Source: Glaciihabitans tibetensis (lineage in GTDB: Bacteria > Actinomycetota > Actinomycetes > Actinomycetales > Microbacteriaceae). From it: a stretch of 64,000 nucleotides of DNA. The DNA is taken from the NCBI RefSeq assembly GCF_003003265.1, contig NZ_PVTL01000003.1:372001-436000 (forward strand). Reading direction: 5' to 3'. Positions 60,255 through 64,000 of the stretch are shown here, piece after piece (positions within the stretch are counted from its first letter, which is position 1; each line of letters begins with the position of its first letter). A program made the translations under genes and the position numbers. The notes under the pieces are model-generated. The model worked only from the letters and a program-made list of their open reading frames with translations, made no database searches and was not told the DNA's origin.

Positions 60255-61622
60255 GTGAGTTCGCTCCTCGAAGACGCCCAAAGGGCCGCAAAGCGGGTTG
60301 GTTTGACGTCCGACAGCATCATCATCAACGGCGGCAAGCCGCTGCGCGGGCGCATCGAGGTGCGCGGGGCGAAGAACCTGGCGACCAAGGCCATGGTTGC
60401 GGCCCTGCTGGGTGAGACCCCGAGTGTTCTCAAGGATGTTCCGGACATTAGCGACGTCGGCGTAGTGACCGGAATGCTGGGCGCCTACGGTGTCTCGGTG
60501 ACGAGCACCGCGCCCGGCGAGCTGCTGCTGGATCCCACCAACGTGGAGAAGGCGCATTTCGCCGAGATCGACGCGTTGGCCGGCTCCAGCCGCATCCCCA
60601 TCCTGTTCTGTGGCCCGCTGCTGCACCGTCTCGGTGAAGCGCTGATCCCTGACCTTGGGGGCTGCCGCATCGGTGACCGTCCGATCGACTTCCACATGGA
60701 CGCGCTCCGCGCCTTCGGTGCTGTCGTCGACAAGAGCTACGAGGGCATCCGCCTCACCGCCCCCAACGGTCTCAAGGGCGCCAACATTGAGCTCCCCTAC
60801 CCGAGCGTCGGCGCCACCGAGCAGGTTCTGCTCACCGCGGTCCGCGCCGAGGGCGTCACCGAGCTGAAGAACGCCGCGATCGAGCCCGAGATTATGGACC
60901 TCATCGCCATCCTCCAGAAGATGGGGGCGATCATCAACGTGGAGCCCAACCGCGTCATCTTCATCGAGGGCGTCGAGAAGCTCTACGGCTACAACCACCG
61001 CGCGCTCTTCGACCGCAACGAGGCCGCAAGCTGGGCCTCCGCCGCTCTCGCCACCGAGGGCGACATCTTCGTCGGCGGCGCCAAGCAGCAGGAACTGATG
61101 ACCTTCCTCAATATCTTCCGTAAGGTCGGCGGCGCGTTCGACATTCACGAAGACGGCATCCGCTTCTACCACCCCGGCGGCGAGCTCAAGCCCGTCGTGG
61201 TGGAGACCGACGTTCACCCCGGCTTCATGACCGACTGGCAGCAGCCGCTCATTGTCGCGCTCACCAAGGCGCACGGCGTCTCGGTGGTGCACGAGACGGT
61301 GTACGAGAACCGGTTCGGCTTCACCGACGCTCTCATCGAGATGGGCGCTGACATCGTCGTGCATAAGGACGGCCTCGCCGCCATCACCCGCCGCGTTCCC
61401 CAGCGTCCGCTGGAGCAGGCGGCCGTGATCACCGGTCCGACGAAGCTGCACGGTGCCGACATCCGGGTTCCCGACCTGCGTGGGGGATTCAGTCACCTGA
61501 TCGCGGCACTGACCGCGGAGGGCCAGTCGACGATCAGCAACGTAGGCATCATCAGCCGCGGGTACGAGCACTTCGTCGACAAGCTCAGGATGCTCGGAGC
61601 CGACTTCATTTACGAGGGATAG
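60255..61622 (+). CDS. murA: UDP-N-acetylglucosamine 1-carboxyvinyltransferase
   Basis: 455 residues of the EPSP-synthase fold. It transfers enolpyruvate from PEP to UDP-GlcNAc, the first committed step of peptidoglycan synthesis. The fosfomycin-target Cys is present (GGCRIGDRPIDFH, Cys137), so the enzyme should be fosfomycin-sensitive in principle. An N-terminal tail of about 20 residues precedes IINGGKPLRGRIEVRGAKN. It starts at a GTG with no gap after leuD, so leucine genes and cell-wall genes are likely on one transcript. Confidence 0.95.
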   Translation: MSSLLEDAQRAAKRVGLTSDSIIINGGKPLRGRIEVRGAKNLATKAMVAALLGETPSVLKDVPDISDVGVVTGMLGAYGVSVTSTAPGELLLDPTNVEKAHFAEIDALAGSSRIPILFCGPLLHRLGEALIPDLGGCRIGDRPIDFHMDALRAFGAVVDKSYEGIRLTAPNGLKGANIELPYPSVGATEQVLLTAVRAEGVTELKNAAIEPEIMDLIAILQKMGAIINVEPNRVIFIEGVEKLYGYNHRALFDRNEAASWASAALATEGDIFVGGAKQQELMTFLNIFRKVGGAFDIHEDGIRFYHPGGELKPVVVETDVHPGFMTDWQQPLIVALTKAHGVSVVHETVYENRFGFTDALIEMGADIVVHKDGLAAITRRVPQRPLEQAAVITGPTKLHGADIRVPDLRGGFSHLIAALTAEGQSTISNVGIISRGYEHFVDKLRMLGADFIYEG

Positions 61623-61629
61623 CCCGACA

Positions 61630-62385
61630 ATGCCCCCTGCGTCGGCGATGAAGCCTGCCCGCTCGGAGAAGACGCCGATCTTCCGGTTCCTGGCGATGCT
61701 GCTGTTGCCGCTGATGAACGTGCTTGCGCGCTACGTCATCCACAACCCCGAAAGGGTGCCGAAGAGCGGGGCCTTCGTGCTTGCGCCCAATCACTTCAGC
61801 GAGATCGACCCAGTTGTGATCGGGCTGGCGATGTGGAGGGTGGGGCGGATGCCGCGCTACCTGGCTAAGGCGTCGCTGTTCAAGATCCCCGTGGCGGGGT
61901 GGCTGCTGCGCCGGGCTGGGCAGATCCCCGTCGAGCGCGCCGGCACTCGCGGCAGCGACCCGCTGACGGCCGCGCGCAAGATCGCGCACGAGGGCCTCGC
62001 CGTGGTGGTGTACCCCGAGGGCACGCTGACCCGCGACCCCGACCTCTGGCCCATGCGGGGAAAGACCGGGGCGGTGCGCATTGCTTTGCAGGAAGGCATC
62101 CCGATCATCCCCGCAGCCCACTGGGGAACGCAGCTGGTGATGCCCCGCTACGCCAAGCGGATCAGCCTTTTTCCGCGGAAGACCGTTCACATCAGCTTCG
62201 GTGATCCGGTAGACCTCTCGGCGTTCGCCGGCCGGGGTCTCGACACCAAGACCCTCACCGAGGCAACGGAGGTGGTGATGCAGGCAGTCACGGCGCTCGT
62301 GGCAGAGCTTCGCGGAGAGCCCGCGCCGGCCGTGCGCTGGGATCCAGCCAAACATCAGCAAACCGAAACGGGACGCTTTGAGTAA
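61630..62385 (+). CDS. plsC: 1-acyl-sn-glycerol-3-phosphate acyltransferase family protein
   Basis: 251 residues. The acyltransferase motif NHFSEIDP (H-x4-D, about 55-62), the substrate motif VERAGTRG and VVYPEGTLTRDP are those of PlsC enzymes, which make phosphatidic acid. One hydrophobic N-terminal segment may bind the membrane. It follows murA after seven bases and precedes gpsA, the preceding step in glycerolipid synthesis. Confidence 0.9.
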   Translation: MPPASAMKPARSEKTPIFRFLAMLLLPLMNVLARYVIHNPERVPKSGAFVLAPNHFSEIDPVVIGLAMWRVGRMPRYLAKASLFKIPVAGWLLRRAGQIPVERAGTRGSDPLTAARKIAHEGLAVVVYPEGTLTRDPDLWPMRGKTGAVRIALQEGIPIIPAAHWGTQLVMPRYAKRISLFPRKTVHISFGDPVDLSAFAGRGLDTKTLTEATEVVMQAVTALVAELRGEPAPAVRWDPAKHQQTETGRFE

Positions 62386-62460
62386 CCGACGCACCATCCA
62401 CCCCACCCTCACCATCGACAACACACGGGCCGCACACGTTCCATTCGGCGGGGTGTCGCT

Positions 62461-63459
62461 GTGACCCGCGTCGCCGTGCTCGGTGCGGGCTCCTGGGGAA
62501 CGACGTTCGCGAAGATCGTCGCGGACGGCGGCGCCGACGTGAGCGTCTGGGCCCGGCGCCCTGAACTTGCCCGCGAGATCGCCGAGTCCAAGCGCAACAG
62601 CGACTACCTCCCGGGAATCAACCTTCCCCGGTCTCTGCGTGCCAGCTCGCACCTCGCGGAGGTGCTCGACGGCGCCACGCAGGTCTTCGTGTCCGTGCCC
62701 AGCCAGAGCCTGCGCGAGAACCTCCGCCAGTTCGGCGACCTGATCCCCGCAGACGCCGTTGTCGTGTCGCTGATGAAAGGCGTCGAGAAGAGCAGCGGCG
62801 CGCGGATGAGCCAGGTCATCGAGCAGGAACTGGGGATTGGCGTGGACCGTATTGCCGTGGCATCCGGACCCAACTTGGCCCTGGAAATCGCAAAGGAACA
62901 GCCGACCGCCGCCGTCATCTCGTCTGCCAGCCTGGACACGGCGACCGCGGTCGCGCTGACGGCGACCAACCCCTACTTTCGCTCGTTCGTGAACACCGAC
63001 GTGATCGGCACTGAGTTCGGCGGAGTGCTGAAGAATCTCATTGCTGTGGCGATCGGCATCGTCGACGGCGTCGGGTACGGCGAGAACACCAAGGCTTCGA
63101 TCATCACGCGCGGGCTGGTCGAGATGACCGACTTTGCGGTGGCGTACGGCGCGCGGGCCGAGACACTGTCGGGGTTGGCGGGACTGGGCGACCTGATCGC
63201 GACCTGCGAGTCACCGCTGTCCCGGAACAACACCGCGGGACGCCTGCTCGGCCAGGGCTACAGCTTCTCTGACGTGATCAAGCAGATGAACCAGACCGCG
63301 GAGGGGCTGGCGTCGGTGGCACCCATTCTGGAGCTCGCCCGGGCCAAGGGCGTCGACATGCCGATCGTGCGGCAGGTCGGCGAGGTGCTGGCCGGTACGC
63401 TGAACCCGCGGGACATCGCTCCGCACCTGACCACCGATCCGATGCCCCAGGGGGAGTAG
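62461..63459 (+). CDS. gpsA: Glycerol-3-phosphate dehydrogenase [NAD(P)+]
   Basis: 332 residues. Rossmann motif [19 protein letters not shown] at the N-terminus; [30 protein letters not shown] with the catalytic Lys, and [19 protein letters not shown] are diagnostic. It supplies sn-glycerol-3-phosphate for phospholipids. It starts at a GTG with GGCGGGG seven bases upstream. Confidence 0.95.
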   Translation: MTRVAVLGAGSWGTTFAKIVADGGADVSVWARRPELAREIAESKRNSDYLPGINLPRSLRASSHLAEVLDGATQVFVSVPSQSLRENLRQFGDLIPADAVVVSLMKGVEKSSGARMSQVIEQELGIGVDRIAVASGPNLALEIAKEQPTAAVISSASLDTATAVALTATNPYFRSFVNTDVIGTEFGGVLKNLIAVAIGIVDGVGYGENTKASIITRGLVEMTDFAVAYGARAETLSGLAGLGDLIATCESPLSRNNTAGRLLGQGYSFSDVIKQMNQTAEGLASVAPILELARAKGVDMPIVRQVGEVLAGTLNPRDIAPHLTTDPMPQGE

Positions 63460-63464
63460 CACCC

Positions 63465-64000
63465 GTGCCCACACAGACCGTCGTTCTTCTATTCGGCGGT
63501 CGCTCGTCAGAGCACACCATTAGCTGCGCAACCGCCGGCGGGGTGCTCGAGGCCATCGACCGCGCCAAGTACACCGTCATTCCCGTAGGGATCACGGCGG
63601 ACGGCGCGTTCGTGCTCGAGGAGGACCGCGCCGAGAAGTTCACCTTGAACCCGGAGGCGATGCCCCAAGTTCTGGACAACGGCACGCGGGTGAACTGGCC
63701 GTCGTCCGCGGCCACCCGGGAGCTGTCGTACACCGACGCCGCGGGCAACACCCACAGCCTCGGTGACGTCGACATCGTCTTTCCGATCCTCCACGGGCCG
63801 TTCGGCGAGGACGGCACCGTGCAGGGCATGCTCGAGCTGATCGGCCTGCCCTACGTGGGCGACGGCGTTCTCGCCTCCGCCCTGGGAATGGACAAGCACT
63901 ACGCCAAGATCGTGTTTGCCGCCGCGGGCATTCCCGTCGCGCCTGGCACCACGGTCACCGCCCGCGATTGGCTCACCGATCCCGCGTCCGTCGAGACCGC
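63465..64000 (+). CDS. ddl: D-alanine--D-alanine ligase, partial at the window edge
   Basis: The first 178 residues of Ddl, cut off by the right end. [16 protein letters not shown] is the N-terminal motif; [20 protein letters not shown] (about 106-125) and [20 protein letters not shown] follow. The ATP-grasp C-terminal half, with the residues that set D-Ala or D-Lac specificity, is outside the window. The GTG at 63465 has GGGGGAG upstream and is five bases after the gpsA stop. Confidence 0.93.
   Translation, partial: MPTQTVVLLFGGRSSEHTISCATAGGVLEAIDRAKYTVIPVGITADGAFVLEEDRAEKFTLNPEAMPQVLDNGTRVNWPSSAATRELSYTDAAGNTHSLGDVDIVFPILHGPFGEDGTVQGMLELIGLPYVGDGVLASALGMDKHYAKIVFAAAGIPVAPGTTVTARDWLTDPASVET

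Noticed and set aside
1-64000. CRISPR arrays, insertion sequences, prophage or integrated element boundaries
   Set aside because: I found no regular repeat-spacer array, transposase, integrase or tRNA-associated attachment duplication. Base composition looks even across the window by eye.

Overview
The window is high-G+C actinobacterial DNA. Gene content and order (leuC-leuD-murA-plsC-gpsA-ddl, a complete Fn3/MoxR/DUF58/FHA/PP2C/kinase cluster, many GTG starts, many leaderless starts of the form -10 hexamer, six bases, ATG) fit the order Micrococcales, most likely the family Microbacteriaceae. That placement is inferred from content and not from a marker gene. I saw no phage, insertion sequence or CRISPR array.

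Layout. 1-7.2 kb: end of a lipoprotein gene, an ArsR-SulP operon, and an MBL hydrolase divergent from a CopB-type metal ATPase across a CsoR-like box, then a lipid kinase. 7.2-7.4 kb: tRNA-Glu(CTC) with its terminator. 7.9-12.1 kb: a three-gene cell-wall operon on the minus strand, murT-gatD-class A PBP. Its GatD lacks both glutaminase catalytic residues and its MurT lacks all cysteines, so it probably does not make D-isoglutamine. 12.3-14.7 kb: small regulatory and hypothetical genes. 14.7-30.6 kb: a complete catabolic island that should carry shikimate/quinate to protocatechuate and on through the beta-ketoadipate pathway to succinyl-CoA and acetyl-CoA. It comprises a TRAP transporter (dctQMP), a QsuD-like dehydrogenase, an AroQ, a QsuB-type dehydroshikimate dehydratase, pcaHGBLIJF and three IclR regulators; a 17-bp GTTCCA-type motif recurs in four of its intergenic regions. 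30.6-33.4 kb: molybdenum cofactor genes (DUF6457, moeA, moaA). 33.5-37.1 kb: an acyltransferase-SGNH protein and TrkH. 37.3-40.0 kb: a WXG-like small protein, a DUF1023-type hydrolase and a lipoprotein. 40.1-41.1 kb: TerC. 41.2-57.5 kb: a signalling and surface cluster (PP2C, FHA, Ser/Thr kinase, a 1,854-residue Ig/Fn3-repeat protein, MoxR, DUF58, a transglutaminase-like protein with no catalytic triad, FHA, membrane protein, lipoprotein). 57.5-64 kb: DUF1304, a leucine leader peptide with attenuator-like hairpin, leuCD, murA, plsC, gpsA and the start of ddl.

The most interesting system is murT-gatD-PBP. Members of Microbacteriaceae typically have group B peptidoglycan, cross-linked through the alpha-carboxyl of D-Glu, the very group that an ordinary MurT-GatD would amidate. 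A MurT partnered with a dead GatD could instead activate that carboxyl for another amine donor such as glycine. This is a hypothesis; the residue substitutions themselves are read directly from the sequence. Second-tier observations are the leuCD leader peptide, the shared island operator motif, the repeated phospho-threonine-like motif in the FHA protein and kinase, and the recurrent leaderless promoter geometry.
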